A stretch of 64,000 nucleotides of DNA from Micrasema longulum (GCA_022494885.1 JAGVSM010001322.1:1-64000); one strand, 5' to 3'. Counted from the stretch's first letter, positions 41,687-52,599 are shown. Numbers and translations are program-made. The notes: generated by a model from the sequence alone, not told the origin.

Positions 41687-42237
41687 TTAGGAGTCGGACG
41701 CCTCTCGCTCGGCCCGCTTGCCGAGTCCGAAGCTGAACCTGTTGAGGTCGCGCTGCCTCTTGCCCATCCCGTAGTAGCCGTAGAGTGCCAGCGGAAGTCG
41801 TTTGCCTATCCCCGTACCCGACTCCGGAGGGGGAACTCTCTTACCCAGACCGAACTCGTAAGCGGACGCTCTCTTGCCGAGCCCGAACTCGTACGAAGAC
41901 GCTCTCTTGCCGAGCCCGAACTCGTACGAAGACGCTCTCTTGCCGAGCCCGAACTCGTACGAAGGTATTCTCTTGCCGAGCCCGAACTCGTAAGACGGCA
42001 TCCTCTTCCCCAGTCCGAACTCGTAGGCTGCTCTCTTGCCCAGTCCGAACTCGTAGGCCGCTCTCTTGCCCAATCCGAACTCGTAAGGAGATCTCCTTCC
42101 GAGTCCGAACTGGTACGAGGGAACTCTCTTGCCGAGCCCGAACTCGTACCCTCGCGACAGTCGCTTGTCTTCCTCCGGGGCGTCGGATCTCTTCCCCAAC
42201 CCGAACCCGTACGGGCGAGCTCTCTTCTGGTATCCAC
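41687..42237 (-). CDS. AstA: AstA coding exon 2 (peptide array)
   Basis: Units in order: ARPYGFGLGKR, LSRGYEFGLGKR, VPSYQFGLGRR, SPYEFGLGKR, AAYEFGLGKR twice, MPSYEFGLGKR, IPSYEFGLGKR, ASSYEFGLGKR twice, ASAYEFGLGKR. Then two off-pattern units, VPPPESGTGIGKR and LPLALYGYYGMGKR, then a final QRDLNRFSFGLGKR and an acidic tail. Two adjacent 33-base units near 41869-41934 are identical in DNA. Other frames on both strands stay open for over 400 bases only because of this repeat. Confidence 0.95.
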
Positions 42238-44913
42238 CTGAAAACATTTATTTTATAAATCACTCTTGTCGAGTATTGATAGTTATTATTTAAACCTAAT
42301 GTAAAATGTCTTCTTCGGCACAGGGTTTGCGGGTGAGGAATACCATGTCTTGTGAAGTATCAGATAAATAAATACAAGGAGGAAAAACATAACTCATCGG
42401 GTTCATTTGAAAAGGTTTCCTTTTACCTTTCGTCAAACATTATCAAATTAATTTCTTCTTTAGTTAAAGAAATGCGGTGCAAAATAAATTAAATTTCAAT
42501 GTATATTATTATGAAATAAAATAATTTACATTATTTTTCTTAAAACATGGATTAAAACCTGGAACAAAAATAAAAGAAAGAGAAAGAAAAAATTGGAATA
42601 AAAATAAAAGAAAAACATAAAACCACCTTTAAAATGATTGGTTTTGTCTAATTTTATTACAAGGTTAAAAAATATAGTGGAATTGTCGGTAAGTATGTAT
42701 AAATGTTCTGAAATGACTTTGAAGGTGCAATGTCTTGCAAGAACCCACCAACTTCCGCAACATTTGTTAAGATTGTACAACTCTGTTATTTTATTTATTT
42801 ATTAATGGACATTGTCCATGTATACAATTTATAGGGTTTCAATATTTAAATATTTCAATAAAAGAATAGTTTAAAACATTAAAAAGAAGAAGAAAAGAAG
42901 CATTGATAAACATGAAGGACATCAAGACAAGATCTGGACTATTTATTTACTGCTCGTTTAAATCGTTGTAAACTTAAACCAAAAAAGTCCAGATCGTGTC
43001 TTGAGTTAACAATACGACAAAGACGGGTCATTTGAGAATTAAGGCCATAGTTTGTTCTATGCCGATCTACAACCTACGAGTCGGAATATTGAATTTTACT
43101 TGTCCCAGTAATGATGGAACATCGATTATACCATTTAGTATGCCGAACATATACATGGAATCAATATAAGTTCTATGTTTTTGTAGATTAGAAATATTCA
43201 ACATGGACCATATCAACATAAGAATAATTACCTCTCTCTAGTCCAAGCATCACGCTTCTTTTGTTGGACTGATTCAATGTGATTTATGCGATTGACATAG
43301 AATGGAGACCAGACAACGGAGGCATATTCAAGAAGAGGGCGAACAGTTGAGCAATAAAGAGTTTTGATAGAAGGACATTAGTAAAATCAGAGGATATTCT
43401 GTTAATGAAGCCAAGTAATTTCAGTGATTTATTTACTGTATTATCTATATGCTCGTTGTATGTTAGTTTATAGTCCAAAACAACTCCTAAATCTCTGATG
43501 GACTTAACTACATCAATGTTGGAGTTTTCTATTAGGTACTCAAAGGAAATCGGTTGTTTGGCTCTATGAAATAACATTATTTTGCATTTTTTAATATTTA
43601 GTTCTAATTTATTGACATTACACCATCGGTTAAAAGAGTTAATGTCTGATTGAAGAAGAAAGCAGTCTTGTAAAGTTTGAATTATTTTGAGAATTTATGA
43701 AACTGTTATGTTTGGACTATGCTTGCCTTTGTATTCTGCTAAGCGTGACAACACTGCCATTAATAATTACCACAGACAGCGACATGAACAAACTCTCACG
43801 TTTCCCTAAAGGCTTAGGCGGAGAGAAAAAAATGCCATATCACCCTGTCTTTACATGCATACCTCTCTTCCTCTACATTCATACATTTTCTCATCCATGC
43901 ACGCTTATTATTCCAACCGTTGACATGTCCATCTTTAAGTATTTGTTGGATTATTTCACTGTCCATTCATTCTACATGTCCAAACCAATGCAGAACTCCT
44001 TGATATTGTTGATAATGCCATGGATCACAGCCTCATATAATGCGTGGATCTCGACATCGTACGTAGTTTTACCGCGCTTCAGCCAACTTTCACCCTTGAT
44101 TTTCGAATTCCATACTTTGCTCCCGTATATAAGGGTAGTATAATAATTATGAGAAGAACTTGATGAAATATATTATTAAGTAACTAAATTAAATAGAGCA
44201 CACCCCTTTCCACTTCCAGTGGTGTATAGAGCGCTGCATTTGGAAACTAAAGGCAGTGCGTTTTGACTATCTGTCACATAAGGTAAGGTGATCAGTCTTA
44301 TGCTTCAGGTGCTACTCCGGAAACAATGAAATATTGCAGTTTGAAAAACCTTTAATATCAATATTTCACATCAATCATGCTAGGAATCGAACCCTGGACC
44401 TCGAGAGTGATAGGCAAACGCCTTGACTGTTTCGCAATGAGGCAGAATTATCTCCGCTGGATTTCCTTATTCAGGATTTTTACCTGAGAGTAGCCATCGA
44501 GTCATCGTCACATCAGCTCAACTCCCTGGACATGGTAAAAAGGTGTAAGGAATAGTTCCTGGTAATATCGGCTAGATTAGACCGGACAAAGTGACAGTGA
44601 TCTACTCACTGTATAAATCTTCATCGTCAGCGTCGGAAGTGTCGTCGATGGTCTCGTTGTCGTTGTCGGCATCGGTGTCGTCGGGCTCGGGTCCGGCGTA
44701 GTCCGCCTCGTGCTCCGCCCTCTTGCCCAGCCCGAAGTTGTAGACTGGCAGGCGCTTGTACTCGGACACGTAGGTGTAGGCCCGCCGCTTGCCGAGCCCG
44801 AAGCTGTAGGCCGGGGAGCGCTTGTGCAGCGCGGCGGAGGGGGCGGCGGCGGGCGGAGATGGCGGCGCGCACGCCGCCAGCGCCACGAGCGCCAGCAGGA
44901 TGAGCGGACACAT
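41687..44913 (-). CDS. AstA: Allatostatin-A (FGL-amide) prepropeptide, two coding exons
   Basis: Joining 44913-44610 and 42237-41687 gives 855 bases, 284 codons plus stop. The donor A|GTGAGT and acceptor TTTTCAG|GT join in phase (Ser). Residues 1-15 form a signal peptide (MCPLILLALVALAAC). The precursor yields peptides cut at KR/RR and amidated from Gly. I count 14 units ending FGLGKR or FGLGRR, split by two acidic spacers (between 3 and 2 at the exon junction, and SDAPEEDKR). Such peptides act on GPCRs to inhibit juvenile hormone synthesis, gut muscle and feeding in insects. Lepidopteran hallmarks are the VSEYKR LPVYNFGLGKR pair and a C-terminal LNRFSFGLGKR unit. The middle block is unusual in that most units are YEFGLGKR. 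An acceptor at 44915-44916, two bases before the ATG, implies a non-coding 5' exon further right, not located. Confidence 0.95.
42785..43690 (-). mobile_element. Jockey-like LINE 3' end in the AstA intron
   Basis: The minus strand reads IMLFHRAKQPISFEYLI, IRDLGVVLDYKLTYNEHI and KSLKLLGFINR, then in a shifted frame INHIESVQQK and QKHRTYIDSMYMFGILNGII. It ends in a 3' tail with TTAATAAATAAATAAAAT at about 42788-42805. 5'-truncated. Related to, but distinct from, the LINE at 47833-50745. Confidence 0.75.
43695..44150. other. Rest of AstA intron, no gene
   Basis: A 148-codon plus-strand frame (43697-44143) lies here antisense to AstA. It resembles no family I know; the region is probably transposon-derived. 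Confidence 0.3.
44196..44462 (-). repeat. SINE family B, copy with full tRNA-like head
   Basis: On the minus strand: head with A-box-like AGTCAAGGCGTTTGCCTATC and B box GGGTTCGATTCCTAGC, body ATATTTCATTGTTTCCGGAG and GCATAAGACTGATCACCTTA, then CTATACACCACTGGAAGTGG. Compare 61287-61530. Confidence 0.75.
44610..44913 (-). CDS. AstA: AstA coding exon 1 (signal peptide, peptides 1-2, acidic spacer)
   Basis: The exon itself starts at 44914 after acceptor CTGTTTCAG, so the ATG is only the second base in. Contains SPAYSFGLGKR, AYTYVSEYKR and LPVYNFGLGKR, then an Asp/Glu-rich spacer (EHEADYAGPEPDDTDADNDN). Ends one base into a Ser codon. Confidence 0.93.
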
Positions 44914-45439
44914 CCTGAAACAGGTAAATGAAGATCAGTACCGGGTATTTATTTATTTGACACTTTATATACAAATACAATAAATATACATATAAGGGCG
45001 GGCAATTTCTTCCTACCTACCCAAACCGTTCTACTTTGCGCAGTGAAAAGAATATTTCGCGTTGCTGCGATGCACCATACATTGCGACGTAGTGTCGCTC
45101 TAGTACTGTTTGGCCATAAGGAATCTTCCGAATTTAATATAGGAGAGATGAAAAATGTCGTAACTGTTTTATAATAATGAATTTTGTAGGTACTCGCGCA
45201 TACATGGTTGGAGGCAGACCTCAAAAAGAATGATCAAGTCCAACCGCCATCCTCAGTCACGAGGGAAATGGCAAGAATGCTGACATATATAAATATATAA
45301 CATATTTACAACTTAATACCTGTTATTAATAGATACACATTTACATGGAATTATAAATACAATGGGAGTGAAGTTGTAAAGGAACCCAGGATAGCAATAA
45401 TTTATTCCTATATACTTGAATACTTTTACCTCTATTCCG

Positions 45440-45645
45440 TTTGTTTCTAGCACTGAACAGTGAAACGTAACTGACGGGAAGCAAACAAAAACATGGATTT
45501 AACTGACGTTTTTCGTACAAACCGACATGTTCGGATTTGTTCATAGCAACGACAAAAAGTTTGTTTTTGATTCTGACACTTAAAAGTTGAACCCCGTACG
45601 GTTGTAATTTCTACTCTAACGTGGAAAAACATGTCTACGCGAAAT
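45440..45645 (-). repeat. Unnamed dispersed repeat, copy 2
   Basis: Inverted relative of 36640-36850: on the minus strand, GTACGGGGTTCAACTTTTAA, then GTGTCAGAATCAAAAACAAA, then AAACGTCAGTTAAATCCATG. Confidence 0.6.
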
Positions 45646-46084
45646 GAGGAATACAGTTCTGTATGTAAAATAGAAGCGAACTCTGAATGAATGTTTGGAC
45701 TCGATGCACAACGGTTCCCGGGTGGGACAATTATTACATTTATGAAATGCCTTAAAGTAATTACAAAAATTGAAACATCTTTTTATTAAACCCACATACC
45801 TAAAATGACTTAAACTATATATAATTCAACATTTTTGACTTCATGCAATCATTGAAATGTCGATACTTTCTAACTAATATTACAAACAATTTATTATATA
45901 AATAAATGACGAGTGATACTTTAAACCACAAATTTGGAATATCCATTGGCCGGTTACATCGCTTTCGCGACATCTTCGAGACTGGTATCTTTATTAAGAA
46001 GATCAATGTATTTATACAAAACAGAGGTAAGGATAGAGAATTCAAAATTATATAAAGTTATTTTATCTTAAGGATCATTATCAA

Positions 46085-46804
46085 AAAAATTTCGGTTGTG
46101 TGCCATTACTTCCCACTGCAAGAGATATCGGATAACACTGGGCAAAGATGGATCTTAAATCCGTTTTTAAATGCAGCTATAAACGAGGCAAATTTAGCAA
46201 CTAAACTCAAAGAGAATCTGCTAGAACTATCTGCCGATGGGATGTTACACTTGGAATTCAAGTCTGAAAATTTGGATACGTTTCGGTTAAAAAGAAAAAC
46301 AGAATACCCGGAATTAACAATCGAGGCTTTGAAGTGTTTGGTTCCATTTTCTACCTCGTACTTGTGCGAGTTGGCATTTTCATCAATGGCGCAAATAAAA
46401 TGTAAACTAAGAAATCGCTTAAATTTGGAAAACAATTTAATACTTAATGTGGCAAAAACGGATCCACGATGGGAGAAATTAATTGAACAAACTCAAGCGC
46501 AACCTTAACATTAAAATGAACGAAGATAAGCAAGCACAGATGTAATCATTTTCTATTTAAACACATTTTTAATATTAATTTTCTTTGTAATAACATGTTT
46601 CGAACTAGCATTTTTCTGACTTGTATGATTGATTATAGGGAAATTTTGTTAAATATAATAATTTTAACTCTTATCGACTTTTATTTAAGTCTCACAAATT
46701 ATATGTTGTATAAAAAAACTGAAGTTTTCTCGACCTCTCGCGACCCCCCTACAGCGGCTCCACGACCCCCCAGGGGGTCGCGACCCACAGGTTGAAAAAC
46801 AATG
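46085..46804 (+). mobile_element. hAT element 3' half (ZBED5/Charlie-like) with terminal inverted repeat
   Basis: A 136-codon transposase end (46098-46508) is followed 280 bases later by CAGGGGGTCGCGACCCACAG and GTTGAAAAACAATG, the 3' terminus typical of Charlie-group hAT elements (minus view starts CATTGTTTTTCAACCTGTGG). The element is 5'-truncated; no matching left end is seen. Confidence 0.75.
46098..46508 (+). pseudogene. hAT transposase C-terminal fragment (hATC dimerisation domain)
   Basis: Reads RWILNPFLNAA, then EYPELTIEALKCLVPFSTSY, LCELAFSSMAQIKCKLRNRL, the hATC signature as found in ZBED5-like proteins. The catalytic RNase H-like core and BED finger upstream are missing. The frame is open to its stop. 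Confidence 0.75.
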
Positions 46805-46991
46805 TTGTACGAGTATTAGAGCAGTAATGTAGTCTTTTTTCTCGGCAAAGCACCCAAAATTCGAGTGATACATGCCTTAAATAACCAAAGTTATTGTTGC
46901 AATAGTTATTAACAAAAGAGTCGACAGTATTTGACACAACTTATAGAACAGGGCTGAAGATTAAAATAGTAATAAATAATATATTTAATTT

Positions 46992-47160
46992 CGGCGGCCT
47001 CCGTGGTGTAGTGGTTAAGACAGCATGGAAGGTTCCGGGTTCGATTCCCGGTAAAAACACCAAAATTAAATTTGATATTTCTCAAGCCTGGGTGTTCTGT
47101 GTTGTAATTCACCGCTATAATAGGGCCTCCTGGCCTGTTGTGGTGCAAAAAATTAATTTA
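46992..47160 (+). repeat. SINE family A, second copy
   Basis: GGCGGCCTCCGTGGTGTAGTG, B box GGGTTCGATTCCC, body and GGGCCTCCTGGCCTGTTGTG, then A-rich tail. Lacks about 13 bases between the boxes found in the 34251 copy, which would weaken a cloverleaf-type promoter. Confidence 0.8.
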
Positions 47161-47169
47161 AAAAATATA

Positions 47170-47829
47170 ATAAAAATAATTATATAAGTTTCAGGCCAGA
47201 AACTTTTCTGCGCATTTGTCGATCTGCAAAAGGCATTTGTTAGAGTTGACAGAGAGAAATTGTGGAAGGTTTTATCGGAGTATAGAGTGAATGGTAATCC
47301 GACAAGGGCTATTGCTTCACTGTACAAGGACAGCACAACATGTGTGAAGGTGAATAGGTCATTCACATCGTGGTTTAACATTTCTAAAAGAGTCAAACAG
47401 GGATGTGTAAAGTCACCATGGTTGTTCAACATATACATCGATAACTGTATGAAAGAACTGAAAGGTTTAAGAATGGGAGCAAAAATGAGTGGTATAACTG
47501 TTAACTGACTTCTGTAGGCTGATGATGCTGTGCTTCTTGCTAGCAGCAAAGAAGACCTGCAATTCTTGGTAACAAAAGTCTAGGATGTATGCAAGAAAAG
47601 CGATTTGCCTATGAATGTTGATAAATCAAAAGTGATGATTTTTGAAAGGGATGAAAATATAACTAAATGTGAGATCAGTGTGAACGGAGATATTCTGAAC
47701 CAGGTAGAAGAATTTGTGTATCTGGGAAGTATGTTTATTAGGGATGGAAAGACCTAGAAAGATATTGAAAAGAGGCTGAGTGCCGTGAACAGGGAGAATG
47801 GTGCACTGAAATCTCTTTTGGCAAACAAA
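47170..47829 (+). pseudogene. RTE-type LINE reverse transcriptase fragment
   Basis: Reads FCAFVDLQKAFVRVDREKLW (motif A), KRVKQGCVKSPWLFNIYIDN (motif B, RTE style), then after stops ADDAVLLASSKEDLQ (motif C) and VEEFVYLGSMFIRDGK (thumb). Four in-frame stops. It ends abruptly at 47829 against the inverted LINE 47833-50745. Confidence 0.75.
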
Positions 47830-47832
47830 TGT

Positions 47833-49116
47833 TCACACATTTAATGTTTTTAGTATAAATTCGTAATTTAAAAATTCATGACTGATTCTAAGTTTAAAAT
47901 TTATATACCGTAAGAATTTTTTTTGGACTGTTTCAAGAGAATTTTGGTGACAGTTGTAGTAAGGAGTCCATATTGTAGAGTTAAACTGGCTTCTCACTAA
48001 TGAAGTATACATCAACTTCAAAGTGCCTATGTTTTTTAATTCCTTAGTCACACGTAACATGAAGCCTAAAATTTTCAGTGATTTACTAGTAATGTTGTTT
48101 ATGTGACTAATGAAGGATAATTTTTGATCGAAAACGACACTCAGGTCGCGCACCTCAGAAGTTGATACTAATTGCATATTACCCATCAGATAATCAAATA
48201 AAATTGGATTTTTTATTCTAAAAAATCTCATTATGTGACATTTTTTGATATTCAATTGAAGTTTATTAGTGGAGCACCACATTTTATCTAAATTACGTTG
48301 TAATCACACAATTATTTACGGTATTAATAACTTTGAAAATCTTCATGTCATTGGCAAAAAGCAATCTGCTCCACATCATCAAATACATCCATTATATCAT
48401 TAACAAAGATTATGAACAGTGTTGGGCCCAAATGGGAACCCTGAGAAACACCACTAGAAGCACAGAAAGATTGGGATAAAGTGTTACAATTTTTTACGGT
48501 TAGTGTTCCATCAGTCAAGTAGCTTTGAAACCATTTAATCATGGGACCATTTATTCCCAGATTAGATAGTTTGGCGACCAGAATTTTTAAACACACCTTG
48601 TTTTGCTAAAGTCAGTGTAAATAGAATCTACCCGTTTTCTCAATGTAAAAGAATTTGCTATGACATTTTCGTATAAAATTAAATTAGTAAGTGTAGATCT
48701 AGCAGACATAAATCCATGCTGAGAGGTTGTTATAAAATGCTTTAAGTTTGTCGATGCAAGTAGTTTCTTTAAAACATTTTTTTTCGAAGAGTTTCGGGAT
48801 GGCAGATAATATGCAAATTGGACGATAATTTGCTGTCACTCCTATCACCACTCTTAAAAATTGGGTTTAGGAAACTGGATTTCCATGCATTAGGATATTG
48901 TCCCTCTGACAGTGATTTATATACAAAGGATGCAAGAGACAATCAACACATTTTTTCAAAAACATAGATGGGATGGGATGTCAGGATCATAACTACATTT
49001 AGATTCAAGTTGCAGTATGCTGTTTTTAATATCTTTAAGTTCAATATTAAGAATCGATAAATGTAAGTTAGTATTATTTTTTAATTTAGGTAAACAAGTA
49101 TACTCGGTATTATTGT
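47833..49116 (-). pseudogene. LINE reverse transcriptase, downstream of the LTR insertion
   Basis: Contains NTEYTCLPKLKNNTNL next to the LTR, FKHFI...QHGFMSARSTL, KRVDSIYTDFSKT (motif A), LGINGPMIKWFQSYLTDGTL, motif B and the thumb/C-terminal region, over at least three frames. Confidence 0.7.
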
Positions 49117-49857
49117 TGTTCCAGACGCGCGGGCAAATGATGAAAATTAATGAATAAAATAATTATGTATTTAACTAGGTATAGGGCCTCGGTGTATGTA
49201 AGAAAGTCAAGAGCTAAATCCAGAATAAAGACGAGTTGTTTCACTTTCGGATTCGGCCTTGACAAACACCGAGGGCAAAATATAGTTTAGATAATGAATT
49301 TAGGTATATAGTGTAAAATATTGGATAGGTTTATATATTTGTATATTGTGTATTCATTATTCATTTTGTAAGTTGCTCGCTACGCGGCATACTGCTGACT
49401 AAACCCGCGCGCGGGCGGACGCCGCTATTTACGTGGCCGGCCGTCGGACAGAGTGAGTGAGGGAGGCCGGGCGAGTGGTCGCCTGTACTCACGGCGGTGG
49501 CTCGCGTACACGGCGTCGGGCAGTGCGCCGCGAGGGCCTTATAATGGGTACACTTAGAAATAAACATTAGTTCGCTCGAGGCAGTTGTATCGTGTTTTAC
49601 TCTCCGCCTCCTCGCCCTCCGCTTCCCGCTGGACTTCGTGCTTCGCTGCTGGCTTCCGCCGTGACTGCTCTGACTGCGCTCGCCTCTTTACACCAACAGG
49701 ACCTGTTGGAAAGCCCTTTTCAGGGCTACTGAGGTTGACTTAACGATCAGTGCTTTCTCGGTGCGCCGGGCTCAGGCCCCCCATTTACGCTGGGTGGGCC
49801 GATTGAGTGGAACCAGAGAGACGAAGCCGCCAACCCCCCTGTAACGGGTCGGTTACA
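49117..49857. mobile_element. Solo LTR (741 bp) with 5-bp target duplication
   Basis: Begins TGTTCCAGACG and ends CGGTTACA (TG...CA), flanked by ATTGT at 49112-49116 and 49858-49862. Deleting it with one ATTGT rejoins the host LINE in frame (SVYDN then NTEYTCL). Plus-strand promoter-like TTATAA at 49537-49546 and AATAAA at 49558-49564 are present. Downstream is a pyrimidine-rich stretch and two hairpins, 49693-49709 and 49712-49727. Superfamily uncertain (BEL/Pao or gypsy). Confidence 0.85.
49693..49727 (+). promoter_or_regulatory. Tandem hairpins, second one like the histone 3' stem-loop
   Basis: CCAACAGGACCTGTTGG (49693-49709, 8-bp stem) is followed by two A and then AGCCCTTTTCAGGGCT (49712-49727). 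The latter has a 6-bp stem and TTTC loop, as in the metazoan histone mRNA stem-loop (GGYYYTTTTCARRRCC), differing only in the basal pair (A-T for G-C). No purine-rich histone downstream element follows. Confidence 0.6.
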
Positions 49858-49991
49858 ATTGTCATAAACACTTTTTAAAAAATCACCAAAAAGATTGACT
49901 CTATCGTTTAAGTCACTTCCTGATTTTGAGGCATAGTGCATAGTATTTGGTATGATGATTTTGAAGGGTTTTGGAATAATGAAAAAAAAAT

Positions 49992-50717
49992 TTACGGATA
50001 ATTTTTATGGCAAACACGAGAGAGCTTATTACATTCATTTCTGAACCACTGAAAATTTATGTAATCAGACAAAATTCTTGATTCTTTGTAAATTTTGTGG
50101 GCTGTTTTTTTCTTAAAAATTAAATCTATCTTTTCTCCACTAAACCATATAGGAAAATTATTAGTTTTACTTTTAGATATTGGAACATTTGAATCAATTA
50201 TATTATAAAACGTGTCAACAATGCTGTCTAAATTACTATCCTGCAAAAACATCCAATCAACATTAAAGAACGAATCATAAATTATTTGATTGTTCGCGTT
50301 GTTCGCGTTGTTAAAATTACGATGGGACTTATTTGAAATAATATTACATAAATTTAAATTATGAATATCTAGAATTGGATGATGAACATCCGCAGCTAAA
50401 ACAACATCAAGAGACTCACACACAGAAAATGATGCATCACTACAAAATACCAAGTCCAGCATTCTGTTATTTTTGTTTTTTATGGAATTTAACTGAACCA
50501 GATTTTGGAATTGGGCCATTTTGATTATTTCTCTTTCGACAACGGTTGATTTACTACAATTATAATTAACGACTTCAGCAGGTAATGCTTCAACATTATT
50601 CCACGTAATGTTTGGGAGGTTGTAATCTCCAATTACAAGAAATTTTGCATCAATATATAAAAATTTCATACGTTCTACCTCTTCACAATGATTCTGGTAT
50701 ACAATCGAATCAAACAA
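49992..50717 (-). pseudogene. LINE endonuclease domain, partial
   Basis: A 241-codon frame with VIGDYNLPNITWNN (catalytic Asp/Asn region), MLDLVFCSD, and AADVHHPILDI in the place of the usual SDH...; so the last catalytic block (SDHxPL) is weakened to ADVHHP. N-terminal part missing. Confidence 0.7.
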
Positions 50718-50749
50718 CGGTGGAATGTGTACACAGCCAATCTTATCTT

Positions 50750-52590
50750 ATTTACATTATTAGTACAAAAATTTGTTCGATATTATCATGAAATGTTTTT
50801 ACTTTGGGCAAAATTCACACCCCAGAGGCTCAACTTATGCGGGTTAATTTGCCCGTCGTCATAATTCTTGATTTAAGCTACTGACAGCACATAATATAAA
50901 CAGTAAATGATCTGAAAACCTTTATCTATATCATGCAACAAGGAAAACTTACCTTTGTCTTTCCTACTAAGCAGTATATTAAAAAACACAGAGTCGTAAC
51001 TGGCCCGTAACAAATTACCCGCGCACTTTGACAGGTTCTGACAAGTCACGGAGTAAAATTAGTGACAAAAGCTTCTGAGTGAAGTTAGTGACATACCTAA
51101 ATCTACTTTCCTCCTTAATGTACCAAATTTACCGAAATCAAATGGAAATATATATTTTTAAAGGTTGAGCATAGATTAGACTCGCAAAATACCCATTGAG
51201 GGCAAAATTGGACGGTTTCGCGGTACCTAAGACTACCCTCTTCTTTACGAGGACAGTGCAGAGAAAAATATATGTTTTTGCTACGGTCGATACCTAGAGA
51301 TTTTCAACGGATGTCCATTAATTAATTAAAATTACAACGTTTCTTATTACTTTCTTATTCCTTGTTTTGTAATACTCATCTGTAAATAGCATATTCGTTA
51401 TAATATTATGTGGATGGGTATAAAAGGTACATACAGCTAAAACTATAAAAGTTCAATACTCATTCAGCTGAATGTCCGCGGAGACACAAAAAAACCGAAG
51501 GACAGAACCCATCTCAGATTTGTGTCTGGGATAAATCTTGTCAACAACGCTAATTTAATTTAATGTTTACGGGAAAATCGTTTTAATTTTTAATATCCAA
51601 ATTAATTCGCGAAAAAATCAGCTTAATTAAAAAAGTTTCCGAGCGGCGTAATTTGATGGAGTCTAAATTTATTTACTAAATGCCAAGTCGGTAGAAGTAC
51701 AATTGAACAGAGATTCCCACGGTACCCATTCCTGGCCGATGTCTTCAGCTGGGAATTAGCGCAGACTGCTTCAGAAGGGTGTCAAACTACGAGTGAGCCA
51801 GTCCAGTAGGAAGTAGGAAGTAAGAACCCAAGTATACCTAGTGGTGGCAGTCAGTCGGATCCCACCTCTAGTGGGTACAGTGGTTTCCGACACACTCTTA
51901 GGGGTAAGGGCAGAGATCGGATCATCGCGCATCGTTCAGTAGCAAAACAAAATGATCTATATGTATAATACCTACATTCTACCGGCAAATATTTTCCTGG
52001 TTACTAAACCAGTAATGTTCGGGTGAAAAGACCCTTTTCAGTGAATGAAGCAATATTCCCATATACTGAAATTGAAGCGAAAACATAATTCCTTGGACTT
52101 CGCGAAGACAACACACCGAAAATAGATTTCTAAAATACTCAACTCGCAAAATTCAGGCGAAAAATTGATGGTGAGTATCCATTATTACCGGGAAAATAGT
52201 GATCCCATTCGCCACAGCTTACAGATGTGAAAGTGAAGCTTCGTCAACGGTGACGATGAAAACAAAAGCGAGGAACCGATTGCACTCGGAGCTCGGAGCT
52301 CGAAGCACGACCTACTATGTGTGATGGGCGAAACTGGGAACCGGAAAGAGAAGTTACGGAAACAGTCGAGGGTTAGCGATCAAGAGGACAGAGGGCAGAG
52401 GACCCACAAGATGGTTCGATCGAATAACGGGCTAATTTTAATTTTGGGGCCATTTTCAGCGAGTTGTAAATAACCCACTATTTGAAAATGGGAATCAAGT
52501 TGGGGTAGAGCGGGGTTTGAACTTAGGGCGGGGTGGGGCGGGGCGCTGAGGGACCGCATTCCCAATATATATTTCTCGATCAACACGGAT
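50750..52590. other. No gene recognised
   Basis: Mixed DNA with GC-richer, repeat-looking parts at 51640-51930 and 52200-52380. At 52485-52525 a piece resembles SINE family C (see 34150-34250). Short direct repeats (CGGAGCTCGGAGCTCG near 52288, GTAGGAAGTAGGAAGTA near 51808) are seen. Confidence 0.35.
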
Positions 52591-52599
52591 TAGAAAATA

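Larger units (their letters stand above)
47833..50745 (-). mobile_element. Jockey-like LINE, endonuclease to C-terminus, split by an LTR
   Basis: Minus strand: endonuclease from 50745 (IGCVHIPPLFDSIVYQNHCE, VIGDYNLPNITWNN), linker (50000-49860), LTR insertion (49857-49117), RT opening at about 48740-48600 (QHGFMSARSTLTNLI), motif B at 48450-48400 (SGVSQGSHLGPTLFIIFVND), a decayed motif C, and the C-terminal frame 48282-47833 (LNIKKCHIMRFF, SEVRDLSVVFDQKLSF). 5'-truncated within the endonuclease. Several frameshifts. Confidence 0.8.

Noticed and set aside
41785..42263. Long open frames on both strands over the AstA peptide array (up to 157 codons)
   Set aside because: They arise from the repeated 30-33 base unit, which lacks stops in several frames. 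They read as RTRTKTLSCRA-type repeats with no independent support.
43697..44143. 148-codon frame antisense to AstA as a gene
   Set aside because: Lies in a repeat-laden intron, no family motif, no flanking splice or promoter evidence.
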